Source: Oscillospiraceae bacterium
GTDB taxonomy: Bacteria; Bacillota_A; Clostridia; Oscillospirales; Oscillospiraceae
Reading direction: 5' to 3'
DNA length: 9,731 nt
Assembly: GCA_016302005.1 (NCBI GenBank)
Contig: JAEDOK010000061.1
Span: 1 to 9,731, forward strand
Shown: piece by piece, positions 1 to 7,069 of the stretch
Position numbering within the stretch: the first letter of the stretch is position 1
Layout of the letters: each line of letters starts with the position of its first letter
Notes under the pieces: model-generated
Told to the model about the DNA's origin: nothing
The model's input: only the letters and a program-made list of their open reading frames with translations
Databases searched by the model: none
Position numbers and translations under genes: made by a program

Positions 1-106
1 GCCACTCCTTTTTGCTCGCTTCTTCCGCCGCAGGCGGCGCTCGCAAACGTCCCCCGCCGTTCCGCGAAGCGGCAGACAGTAGGCATAAACAAGTCTGTAC
101 GGTGTC

Positions 107-147
107 GGTAGTTCCTACACACGGCGGGGACATGTCCCCGCCCTACA
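107..147 (-). repeat. Palindromic dispersed repeat, copy A
   Basis: The core GGCGGGGACATGTCCCCGCC at 123-142 is a perfect 20-base palindrome. Read on the minus strand with its flanks (TGTAG on one side, GTGTAGGAACTACC on the other), the unit matches the copy at 7363-7405 almost base for base over about 40 bases, in inverted orientation. It is intergenic in both places. It resembles the small REP/MITE-like repeats seen in Clostridia genomes. It could fold as a hairpin in RNA, but there is no T-run after it, so I do not call it a terminator. Confidence 0.8.
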
Positions 148-210
148 GAAGATTTTACAAAAAATGACACATCGGAGGCTTTTTATTGCCCGATTTTTTG
201 TGTTTTTGTG

Positions 211-244
211 TTGCGGTTGAGAGAAGTTTGTGGTAAAATATACG
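211..244 (+). promoter_or_regulatory. Candidate promoter of the LeuA-like operon
   Basis: Two overlapping sigma-A-like pairings are possible. One is TTGAGA (217-222) with TATACG (239-244) at 16 bases spacing. The other is TTGCGG (211-216) with TAAAAT (234-239) at 17 bases spacing. Both lie in the AT-rich stretch 50-60 bases before the start codon at 294. Neither is as good as the two downstream promoters with perfect TTGACA boxes. There is no visible attenuator between this promoter and the gene. Confidence 0.4.
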
Positions 245-293
245 CTAATCTATGATAAACCAACCAATCATTCACGAAAAGGAGAGAATCGCC

Positions 294-1709
294 ATGAAAA
301 CCATCCAAATTTCCGATTTGACGCTGCGTTTAAACGAGACGCAGAAATGCCCTGTTTCCAGCTTCCGCGAGAAGGTGGAAATTATGAAAGAGATGGATCG
401 ACTTTGCGTGGATGTGATTGAGACGACCTGCCGCAAGGAGCAGAAGGCGGACGCTCTGCTCCTGCATACCGCCGCTCCCCTGCTGCGTCACAGCGCCCTG
501 AGCTGCGCCTGTGAATTGTCCACAGAGGGGATCGACGCCGCGTGGGACGCCATCAAAGCCGCCGCGAAGCCGCGTCTGCTGCTTTCCGTCCCGACCTCCA
601 GTGTGCAGATGGAATACCTCTGCGGCTGCAAGCCGAAGATGCTTTTGGAAAAGATCCCCGCACTCGTCGCCCATGCCGCCGCGCTTTGCCCCGAGGTGGA
701 GTTTGCCGCCGTGGACGCAACGCGCAGTGAGCCGGAATTCCTGCGTCAGGCAATCCAAGCGGCGATTGACGCGGGTGCAACCACCGTGACCGTCTGCGAT
801 ACGGCTGGTGTCCTGCTGCCTGAGGAATTCAGTGACTTCCTTTGCAAGCTGCAGGAAGCCGTTCCCGCGCTGCAAAAGGTCTGTCTCGGCGCGGAGTGCT
901 CGGACAAGATGCACATGGGCGCCGCCTGCATGGTCGCGGCGGTGCAGGCGGGCGCAACGCTGCTCAAGACCGCCATCGGCTCCGGGGAGCTGCTGCCCGT
1001 TTCCGCGTTTTCCGATATTTTGAAGCTGCGCGGCGATTCGCTCGAACTGAGCTGTGCGCTGAATTTTCCCGTATTGGAGCAGGCTTGCGGCAGGATCCGT
1101 GACATGCTCTCGGCAAAGCAAAGCGCGCGTTCCCCCTTCACCGCAGGCGTGCAGGCGCTCGACGAAGCCATTCTCCTGCATGCGGGAGACGACCGCGCAA
1201 CCGTCGCCGCCTGTGTTTCCAAGTTGGGCTATGAGCTGAGCGAGGAGGATCTTGCGCGGGTGTATGAGAGCTTCCGCCGCATTTCCGAAAAGAAGGACAT
1301 CGGCAGCCGCGAGCTGGATGCCATCGTCGCAAGCTCCGCGATGCAGGTCGCGCCGACCTACCGTCTGAAGACCTTTGTTGCCAACAGCAGCAATGTCATG
1401 AGCGCGACCGCGCAGATCGAGCTGGAGAAAAACGGCAAGCTTTTGCAGGGCATCAGCCTCGGCGACGGCCCCATCGACGCTGCGTTCCTCGCGATTGAAG
1501 GCATCGTCGGGCATCATTTCGACCTCGACGACTTCCAGATCCAATCCGTCACCGAGGGCCGCGAGGCCATGGGCGAGGCGCTGGTCAAGCTCCGCTCCAA
1601 CGGCAAGCTCTACGCCGGACGCGGCATTTCCACCGACATCATCGGCGCGAGTATCCACGCGTACATCAGCGCGCTCAATAAAATCTGCTATGAGGAGGCG
1701 CAGGAATGA
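294..1709 (+). CDS. 2-isopropylmalate synthase-like protein with degenerate catalytic site and intact LeuA allosteric domain
   Basis: 471 residues; the start at 294 is chosen because AAAGGAGAG sits just upstream, whereas the ATG at 252 has no such site. Residues 1-270 follow the HMGL/LeuA TIM barrel: DLTLR (8-12), VEFAAVDATRSE (135-146), GATTVTVCDTAG (161-172) and AAVQAGA (215-221). Residues about 355-465 are a clear LeuA dimer/regulatory domain, with GDGPIDAAF (390-398), VTEGREAMGE (419-428) and GISTDIIGASIHAYISALN (444-462). Key catalytic positions are changed. The metal-ligand Asp after LR is Leu13. The HxH motif aligns with E201-C202-S203. The Asn of the NGIGER motif aligns with Gly229. 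Arg12 is kept. Known LeuA enzymes are usually over 500 residues and condense acetyl-CoA with 2-oxoisovalerate. I infer this protein is non-catalytic or has a different chemistry, perhaps sensing or regulatory. It overlaps the next gene by four bases, so the two are probably translationally coupled. Confidence 0.85.
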   Translation: MKTIQISDLTLRLNETQKCPVSSFREKVEIMKEMDRLCVDVIETTCRKEQKADALLLHTAAPLLRHSALSCACELSTEGIDAAWDAIKAAAKPRLLLSVPTSSVQMEYLCGCKPKMLLEKIPALVAHAAALCPEVEFAAVDATRSEPEFLRQAIQAAIDAGATTVTVCDTAGVLLPEEFSDFLCKLQEAVPALQKVCLGAECSDKMHMGAACMVAAVQAGATLLKTAIGSGELLPVSAFSDILKLRGDSLELSCALNFPVLEQACGRIRDMLSAKQSARSPFTAGVQALDEAILLHAGDDRATVAACVSKLGYELSEEDLARVYESFRRISEKKDIGSRELDAIVASSAMQVAPTYRLKTFVANSSNVMSATAQIELEKNGKLLQGISLGDGPIDAAFLAIEGIVGHHFDLDDFQIQSVTEGREAMGEALVKLRSNGKLYAGRGISTDIIGASIHAYISALNKICYEEAQE

Positions 1710-4186
1710 AGCTCTCCTTTTCCACCAATCACTGGGGCGAAAATAACATCAGAAGCTGTCTCGACATCGCCGCGGAATACGGCTTTTCGGGCGTGGAGCT
1801 GCACAGCCTCGACGACCTCGGCGGCGAAACGCCCGCTGCGGTCTACCACCGTCTGATCGCGCTCGGGCTAAGGATCCCCTGCGTCGATCTTTGCGCCGAC
1901 ATCGGCAATGCCGCGCAGAAGGATGCCGCCCTTGCGGAGCTGAAAGCCGTCCTTCCCGCCATGCAGGCGCTGCGCGTGACCTATCTGCGCCTGCGCGCCT
2001 CGGAGGGTGAAACTGCCGTCAATGCCACGAAGGACTTCCTGCGTGAGGCAGTCCCCGTTGCGGAGCGCGGCGGCATCGTCCTGCTCATCGAAACGGCAGG
2101 CGCGTTTGCCAACACCGAGACGCTGCGCAGCGTGCTCGGCAGCTTTGCCTCCGATGCTCTCGGTGCTCTGTGGGATCTCCACTATCCCTATCATGTCTGC
2201 GGAGAAAGCCCGGAGGACACCATCCGCAACCTCGGCGCGTATGTGCGCCATGTCCATATCAAGGACTCCACCGACGCAGGCACCTACTGCCTCGTCGGTG
2301 AGGGTGCGCTCCCGCTGGATGAATTCATCGACGCGCTGCGCTCGGTCAACTACGACGAGTTTGTCTCGCTGGAATGGGATCCCGCGTGGGCAGAAGAATA
2401 TGCCGATATGGATCTGATCTTCACCCACTTTGTCAGCTTCATGTCGCGCTATTCCAACCTCTCCCGCGCCCGCAAGAGCCTCTATCACAGCCGCAGCGGC
2501 GCAGGCAGATTCGTCTGGAAAAAGGACGCGCTGATCGAAAAGACCTTCTCGCAGGTGCTGGACACAATGGTAGAGCAGTTCCCGGATCAGTACGCCATCA
2601 AATACACGACCCTTGATTACACCCGCACCTATGCGCAGTTCCGCGACGATGTGGACACCTTTGCCCGCGCCCTGATCGATATGGGCGTTCGCGCGGGCAG
2701 CCATGTGGCGGTCTGGGCGACGAACATCCCCCAGTGGTATATCGCCTTTTGGGCAGTGACCAAGCTCGGCGGCGTCCTGGTCACGGTGAACACCGCCTAT
2801 AAAATCCACGAGGCGGAATACCTGCTCCGCCAGTCCGACACGCACACCCTCGTTATGGTCAGCGGCTACCGCGACTCCGACTATGCCTCGATCATCTCGG
2901 AGCTTTGCCCGGAGCTTGCCGATACGCGCCCGGGCGAGCCTCTGCGGAGCAAACGGCTGCCCTTCCTGCGCAATGTCATTACCGTCGGCTTCTCCATGCA
3001 GGGCGCAATGACATGGGAGCAGGCGATCAGCCGCAGCGCAAAGGTGCCGATTGAGGAGGTACAGCGCATGGCTGCCGCCGTCAATGTCCACGATGTGTGC
3101 AATATGCAGTACACCTCCGGTACGACGGGCTTCCCGAAGGGTGTCATGCTGACCCATTATAATATCGTCAACAACGGCAAGTGCATCGGCGACCGCATGG
3201 ATCTGTCCACCGCCGACCGCATGATGATCCAAGTGCCGATGTTCCACTGCTTCGGCATGGTGCTTGCCATGACCGCGTCCATGACCCACGGCGCGACGAT
3301 CCTGCCACTGCCCTATTTCTCCCCGAAACCGGCGCTCGCCTGCGTCAATCAGGAGCATATCACCGCCTTCCACGGCGTTCCGACGATGTTCATCGCCATG
3401 CTGGAGCATCCCGATTTTGAAAAGACCGATTTTTCCTTCATGCGCACCGGCATCATGGCAGGCTCTCCCTGCCCGATCTCCGTCATGCAGGATGTGGTGG
3501 AAAAGATGCATATGCGGGAGATCACCATCGTCTACGGGCAGACCGAAGCCTCCCCCGGCTGCACAATGAGCAGCACGGACGATCCGATCGAGGTGCGCGT
3601 TGCCACCGTCGGACGCGCCCTGCCCGAGATCGAGTGCAAGATCGTTGATCCCGAGACGGGCGAGGACTGCCCCGACAATGTGACGGGCGAATTCGTCGCG
3701 CGGGGCTACAACATCATGAAGGGCTACTACAAAATGCCCCGCGCCACCGCCGCTGCCATCGACAAGGACGGCTGGCTGCACACGGGCGACCTCGCCTGCC
3801 GCACCCCCGAGGGCAACTACCGCATCACCGGACGCCTCAAGGACATGATCATCCGCGGCGGCGAAAACATCTATCCCAAGGAGATCGAGGAATTCATCTA
3901 CACGCACCCAAAGGTCAGCGATGTGCAGGTCATCGGTGTGCCGGACGAGCAGTACGGCGAGGAGATCATGGCGTGCATCATCCTGAAAGAGGGCGAGACC
4001 ATGACCGCCGACGAGATGAAGACCTATATCCGCGAGCACATGGCAAAGCACAAGGTGCCCCGCTATGTTGATTTCGTGGATTCCTTCCCGATGAATGTCG
4101 CGGGCAAGATCCTCAAATACAAAATGCGCGAGGATGCCATTCAAAAGCTGGGGCTGCAAAAAGCAAACGCCATCGAAACGGCTTAA
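1706..4186 (+). CDS. Fusion: xylose-isomerase-like TIM barrel plus AMP-forming acyl-CoA synthetase
   Basis: 826 residues; it starts in the ATGA overlap with the previous stop, with GAGGAGG at 1692-1698 seven bases upstream. Residues 1 to about 245 resemble sugar phosphate isomerase/epimerases of the AP-endonuclease-2/xylose-isomerase-like TIM barrel class. Likely metal ligands are E129 (LLIETAG), D157 (LWDLHYPYH), H184 (VRHVHIKD) and E223 (SLEWDP), so that site looks intact. After a short linker, residues about 273-826 form a full-length adenylate-forming ligase. Its motifs are the P-loop YTSGTTGFPKG (469-479), YGQTE (610-614), HTGD (692-695), GRLKDMIIRGGENIYP (709-724) and the C-terminal catalytic lysine K801 in NVAGKILK. 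Such ligases make an acyl-AMP from ATP and a carboxylic acid, then transfer the acyl group to CoA; the protein should be cytoplasmic. The ligase part is closer to general fatty-acyl ligases (FadD/YngI type) than to the MACS enzymes downstream. The acid used and the role of the TIM barrel are unknown. No frameshift or internal stop separates the two halves. Confidence 0.88.
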   Translation: MKLSFSTNHWGENNIRSCLDIAAEYGFSGVELHSLDDLGGETPAAVYHRLIALGLRIPCVDLCADIGNAAQKDAALAELKAVLPAMQALRVTYLRLRASEGETAVNATKDFLREAVPVAERGGIVLLIETAGAFANTETLRSVLGSFASDALGALWDLHYPYHVCGESPEDTIRNLGAYVRHVHIKDSTDAGTYCLVGEGALPLDEFIDALRSVNYDEFVSLEWDPAWAEEYADMDLIFTHFVSFMSRYSNLSRARKSLYHSRSGAGRFVWKKDALIEKTFSQVLDTMVEQFPDQYAIKYTTLDYTRTYAQFRDDVDTFARALIDMGVRAGSHVAVWATNIPQWYIAFWAVTKLGGVLVTVNTAYKIHEAEYLLRQSDTHTLVMVSGYRDSDYASIISELCPELADTRPGEPLRSKRLPFLRNVITVGFSMQGAMTWEQAISRSAKVPIEEVQRMAAAVNVHDVCNMQYTSGTTGFPKGVMLTHYNIVNNGKCIGDRMDLSTADRMMIQVPMFHCFGMVLAMTASMTHGATILPLPYFSPKPALACVNQEHITAFHGVPTMFIAMLEHPDFEKTDFSFMRTGIMAGSPCPISVMQDVVEKMHMREITIVYGQTEASPGCTMSSTDDPIEVRVATVGRALPEIECKIVDPETGEDCPDNVTGEFVARGYNIMKGYYKMPRATAAAIDKDGWLHTGDLACRTPEGNYRITGRLKDMIIRGGENIYPKEIEEFIYTHPKVSDVQVIGVPDEQYGEEIMACIILKEGETMTADEMKTYIREHMAKHKVPRYVDFVDSFPMNVAGKILKYKMREDAIQKLGLQKANAIETA

Positions 4187-4202
4187 TTTAGAAAGAAAAA
4201 GC

Positions 4203-4231
4203 TTGACAAATTCTGTCGGCTGTGCTATCAT
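4203..4231 (+). promoter_or_regulatory. Sigma-A-type promoter of the first T-box unit
   Basis: A perfect -35 TTGACA (4203-4208) is followed after 17 bases by TATCAT (4226-4231), with predicted transcription start near 4238. It lies only 16 bases after the stop of the upstream gene, with no terminator between. Readthrough from the upstream operon would therefore also pass through the T-box. The promoter at 7035-7063 is closely similar, including GGCTGTG before the -10. Confidence 0.85.
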
Positions 4232-4237
4232 ATCACC

Positions 4238-4520
4238 AATTCAATACTTCAAAGGCTATGACGAAGACGGCATAGATCCCTTCCGTCCCAGAGAGTCGGC
4301 GTTGCTGCGAGGCCGATACGTGAAAGATCTGATTCTGCCCATCCCTTCCGAGCCGGAGATCCGAGAATATGCGCAAGCAAAAGGTAGGCGTCTCCCGTCA
4401 CTGCCACGTCACGGCAAGGGGCTTGTCAGAGCCATAAGGGGCACGAATGTGCAATTTGAGTGGTACCGCGGGTTAATACATTATCCCGTCTCAAAGCAAA
4501 CGCTTTGAGACGGGTTTTTT
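4238..4520 (+). promoter_or_regulatory. T-box riboswitch leader 1, specifier tentatively ATC (Ile)
   Basis: The T-box sequence GAGTGGTACCGCGGG is at 4458-4472. The antiterminator can form by pairing TTTGAG (4455-4460) with CTCAAA (4490-4495), and CGGG with CCCG, leaving the TGGTACCG bulge for the tRNA acceptor end. The competing hairpin is the terminator at 4485-4520. Stem I is recognisable: base helix GGCT (4254-4257) with AGCC (4351-4354), a TATGA kink-turn-like segment, lower helix CGAAG with CTTCCG, and distal AGAGAGTCGGC...GGCCGAT (4290-4316). The 3' strand of the specifier loop is CATCC (4340-4344), between TGCC and CTTCCG. By position the specifier is ATC at 4341-4343, an isoleucine codon. 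The base after it is C rather than the usual purine, so the codon call is weaker than the T-box call. T-boxes of this kind read through when the matching tRNA is uncharged. Confidence 0.93.
4485..4520 (+). terminator. T-box intrinsic terminator 1
   Basis: A 13-base-pair stem is formed by CCCGTCTCAAAGC (4485-4497) and GCTTTGAGACGGG (4502-4514), with loop AAAC and a run of six T (4515-4520). Its 5' arm is shared with the antiterminator, which makes it the conditional terminator of the T-box rather than the end of the upstream operon. Confidence 0.95.
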
Positions 4521-4577
4521 CATGAATGCACCACCCCGTTTAGGGGCAGACGCCTATGCAGGCACTTTCTTCCATCG

Positions 4578-4602
4578 CGTAGGGGCGGCTATCAGCCGCC
4601 CG
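4578..4602 (+). repeat. Palindromic repeat B, left copy of an inverted pair
   Basis: A 25-base unit beginning CGTAGGGGCGGC and ending CAGCCGCCCG. It is an exact reverse complement of 4649-4673 and is itself nearly palindromic. It sits between the T-box terminator and the start of the next gene, followed by GTGCAGGAACTATT. That flank resembles the GTGTAGGAACT flank of the other repeats in this window. Confidence 0.85.
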
Positions 4603-4648
4603 CGTGCAGGAACTATTGAAAGTGTACCAATTTGTTCGCTCGTGCCGG

Positions 4649-4673
4649 CGGGCGGCTGATAGCCGCCCCTACG
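4649..4673 (-). repeat. Palindromic repeat B, right copy of an inverted pair
   Basis: Exact reverse complement of 4578-4602, with 46 bases between the two. The pair could form either two small hairpins or one long cruciform-like stem in the 5' untranslated region of the XRE-cupin-ligase gene. It is probably a small non-autonomous repeat unit rather than a coding segment, although a reading frame opening with GTG at 4604 crosses it. Confidence 0.85.
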
Positions 4674-4750
4674 AGAACGAACGCATCCATACAAAAAACT
4701 ACAACAACGCAAAACGCGAAGAAAATTCAACAGAAAAAGAGGGCTTGACT

Positions 4751-7018
4751 ATGCAGACAACGACATACGATTCCACCATCACCGCCATTGCCGAGCGTAT
4801 TCGGGACATGCGCGAAATCGCGGGCTTCTCCGTTGCGGAAATGGCGCAGAAGACCGATACGACGCCGGAGCAGTACGAGGCTTACGAAAACGGCACCTGT
4901 GATTTTCCCTTCTCCTTCCTTCACAAGTGCTCCATTGCCTTCGGCATCGAGACGACGGCGATCTTAGAGGGTCGGACGGCAAAGCTCTCGTCCTACACCG
5001 TCACCCGCAGCGGCGAGGGGCAGGTCGTGGTGCAGGAGGGCGGCATTGAGATCTGCAACCTCGCGCCGCGCTTCCGTGACAAGATCGCAGAGCCGCACCT
5101 TGTCCGTTACGGCTACCGCGCCGAGCAGCAGAATCTCCCCATTCAAACAAGCACCCACTCCGGGCAGGAATTCGACTATATCGTCAGCGGCAAGCTCAAG
5201 GTGCAGATCGGCAAGCATACCGAGATCCTCGGTCCCGGCGACTCCATCTACTATAACAGCTCCACACCCCACGGCATGATCGCGGTGGACGGGCAGGATT
5301 GCGTTTTCTGCGCCGTTGTCCTGCCCGGTGAGGACATGGCACCGGAGTCCGTCAGTCAGAGTATCGCGGTCGCCCGTTCGAGCCAGCGCCTGCTGTGCGA
5401 AAAGTTCGTAAAGTGTACCGAAAACGAAAAGGGTGAGCTGCAAAAGATCGCCTTTGAAAACGAAAACAGCTACAACTTCGCCTTTGACACCGTAGACGCT
5501 TTGGCAGACGCCTATCCCGAAAAGCTTGCCATGCTCCATTTGGACAAAAACAAGGTCGAGCGCCGCTTTACCTTCCGCGACATCAAGCGTGCCTCCAATC
5601 AGACGGCGAACTATTTCCGCTCCCTCGGCATTCAAAAGGGTGACCGCGTCATGCTGGTGCTCAAGCGTCATTACCAATTCTGGTTCTCCATGCTTGCCCT
5701 GCATAAGCTCGGCGCCATTGCCATTCCCGCAACCAATCAGCTTCTGACCCACGACTTTGAATACCGCTTCCAAGCCGCAGGCGTCAGCGCCATCGTCGCA
5801 ACAGCAGACGGCGCGGTCGCAGACTGCGTTGATGCAGCGGCAAAGACCTGTCCGGAGCTGAAAACCAAGATCTTAGTCGGCGGAAAGCGCGAGGGCTGGC
5901 ACAGCTTTGATGAAGAATACTCCCTCTATACCGGAAAATTTGAGCGCTCTGCCGATACGCCCTGCGGTGAGGATATCTGCACCATGTTCTTCACCTCCGG
6001 CACGACGGGCTATCCAAAAATCGCCGCCCACAGCTACAAATACGCCCTCGGGCATTTCATCACGGCGAAATACTGGCACTGCGTCGAGCGCGACGGTCTG
6101 CACCTGACCATCTCCGACACCGGCTGGGGCAAGGCGCTGTGGGGCAAGTTCTACGGGCAGTGGATGGCGGAGGGCGCCGTCTTTACCTATGACTTTGACC
6201 GTTTCGACGCCCAAGATATTCTGCCGCTGTTTGCCAAGTACCGGATCACGACCTTCTGCGCACCTCCCACGATGCTGCGTATGCTCATCAAGGAGGATCT
6301 GTCGAAATACGACCTCAGCTCCATCCACCACATGACCACGGCGGGCGAAGCGCTCAACCCCGAGGTTTTCCGTCAGATCAAGAAGCTGACGGGTCTGACC
6401 GTCATGGAGGGCTTCGGTCAGACCGAAACGACCCTCTCCATCGCCACCCTGCCCGGCACGCCCAGCCGTCCCGGCTCGATGGGCAAGCCCACGCCGCTGT
6501 ATGATATCGACCTCGTGGATGCGGATGGCAACAGCGTGCCCGACGGCGAGGTCGGTGAGATCGTCATCCGCACCGATAAGGGTGTCCCCTGCGGACTGTT
6601 CAGCGGCTATTACCGCGACGAAGCGCGCACCAAGGAGGTCTGGCACGACGGACTGTATCACACCGGCGATACCGCGTGGCGCGATGAGGACGGCTATTTC
6701 TGGTATGTCGGCAGAGTGGACGATGTGATCAAGTCCTCCGGCTACCGCATCGGACCGTTCGAAATTGAAAACGTCATCATGGAGCTGCCCTATGTCCTCG
6801 AGTGCGGTGTCTCCTCCGCCCCCGACGAGGTGCGCGGTCAGGTCGTCAAAGCAAGCATCGTACTGACCAATGGCACGCAGCCCAGCGAGGAACTGAAAAA
6901 AGAGATTCAGAACTATGTAAAATCGCATACCGCGCCCTATAAATACCCGCGCATCATCGTCTTCCGCGACGAGCTTCCCAAGACCATTTCCGGCAAAATT
7001 CAAAGAAACAAGCTTTAA
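4751..7018 (+). CDS. XRE-HTH / cupin / MACS-type acyl-CoA synthetase fusion, copy 1
   Basis: 755 residues. The start at 4751 is chosen because AGAGGG (4738-4743) lies seven bases upstream and the paralogue at 7637 begins at the equivalent point; the frame is open further upstream but runs through a repeat. Residues about 10-73 are an XRE-like helix-turn-helix (AERIRDMREIAGFSVAEMAQ). Residues about 80-192 are a single cupin with H136, E140, G147 and H174, where the first histidine of the classic HxH is Ser134. Residues about 235-755 are a complete medium-chain acyl-CoA synthetase-like ligase: P-loop FFTSGTTGYPK (413-423), SDTGWGKALWGK (455-466), FGQTE (555-559), YHTGD (636-640), GRVDDVIKSSGYRIGPFEIE (654-673) and catalytic K749 in TISGKIQR. 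Known MACS enzymes activate short or medium acids, including branched ones, to acyl-CoA. It lies downstream of T-box 1, so expression should rise when the cognate tRNA is uncharged. Whether the HTH really binds DNA, and the exact substrate, are unknown. Confidence 0.92.
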   Translation: MQTTTYDSTITAIAERIRDMREIAGFSVAEMAQKTDTTPEQYEAYENGTCDFPFSFLHKCSIAFGIETTAILEGRTAKLSSYTVTRSGEGQVVVQEGGIEICNLAPRFRDKIAEPHLVRYGYRAEQQNLPIQTSTHSGQEFDYIVSGKLKVQIGKHTEILGPGDSIYYNSSTPHGMIAVDGQDCVFCAVVLPGEDMAPESVSQSIAVARSSQRLLCEKFVKCTENEKGELQKIAFENENSYNFAFDTVDALADAYPEKLAMLHLDKNKVERRFTFRDIKRASNQTANYFRSLGIQKGDRVMLVLKRHYQFWFSMLALHKLGAIAIPATNQLLTHDFEYRFQAAGVSAIVATADGAVADCVDAAAKTCPELKTKILVGGKREGWHSFDEEYSLYTGKFERSADTPCGEDICTMFFTSGTTGYPKIAAHSYKYALGHFITAKYWHCVERDGLHLTISDTGWGKALWGKFYGQWMAEGAVFTYDFDRFDAQDILPLFAKYRITTFCAPPTMLRMLIKEDLSKYDLSSIHHMTTAGEALNPEVFRQIKKLTGLTVMEGFGQTETTLSIATLPGTPSRPGSMGKPTPLYDIDLVDADGNSVPDGEVGEIVIRTDKGVPCGLFSGYYRDEARTKEVWHDGLYHTGDTAWRDEDGYFWYVGRVDDVIKSSGYRIGPFEIENVIMELPYVLECGVSSAPDEVRGQVVKASIVLTNGTQPSEELKKEIQNYVKSHTAPYKYPRIIVFRDELPKTISGKIQRNKL

Positions 7019-7034
7019 ATCGTTAAAGATTTCC

Positions 7035-7063
7035 TTGACAATCCGAGACGGCTGTGGTATCAT
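7035..7063 (+). promoter_or_regulatory. Sigma-A-type promoter of the second T-box unit
   Basis: TTGACA (7035-7040), a 17-base spacer and TATCAT (7058-7063), with predicted start near 7070. It begins 16 bases after the previous stop codon, the same spacing as in the first unit. This supports duplication of the whole promoter-leader-gene block. Confidence 0.87.
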
Positions 7064-7069
7064 GGATGA

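Larger units (their letters stand above)
1..293. other. Non-coding leader region upstream of the first operon
   Basis: No convincing gene is visible in this stretch. It holds a short GC-rich segment with small self-complementary runs at about 26-40 (CCGCCGCAGGCGGCG) and 61-76 (CCGC-GAA-GCGG). It also contains a palindromic dispersed repeat at 107-147, then an AT-rich segment with the candidate promoter and the ribosome binding site of the first gene. No T-box motif (GGTACCGCG) occurs here, unlike the leaders of the two downstream genes. The end of the preceding gene lies outside the window, so its orientation is unknown. Confidence 0.6.

Noticed and set aside
123..142. Perfect 20-base palindrome as an operator or intrinsic terminator
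   Set aside because: There is no T-run after it, and the same unit recurs at 7363-7405 with shared flanks, so a dispersed repeat explains it better.
252..293. ATG at 252 as the start of the LeuA-like gene
   Set aside because: No Shine-Dalgarno precedes it, while AAAGGAGAG lies directly before the ATG at 294, where homology to LeuA begins.
1868..4231. A 787-codon open frame on the minus strand
   Set aside because: It lies antisense to the TIM-barrel/ligase gene, whose frame carries all family motifs. The minus frame shows no recognisable domain and is the usual by-product of GC-rich third positions.
4095..4508. A 137-codon plus-strand frame over the end of the ligase and T-box 1
   Set aside because: It overlaps the ligase 3' end in another frame and then translates the riboswitch up to its terminator. 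There is no ribosome binding site and no protein family signal.
4604..4750. Upstream extension of the first XRE-cupin-ligase gene to a GTG at 4604
   Set aside because: The added 49 residues run through the inverted repeat, have no counterpart in the paralogue at 7637 and lack a ribosome binding site. The ATG at 4751 has AGAGGG at good spacing.
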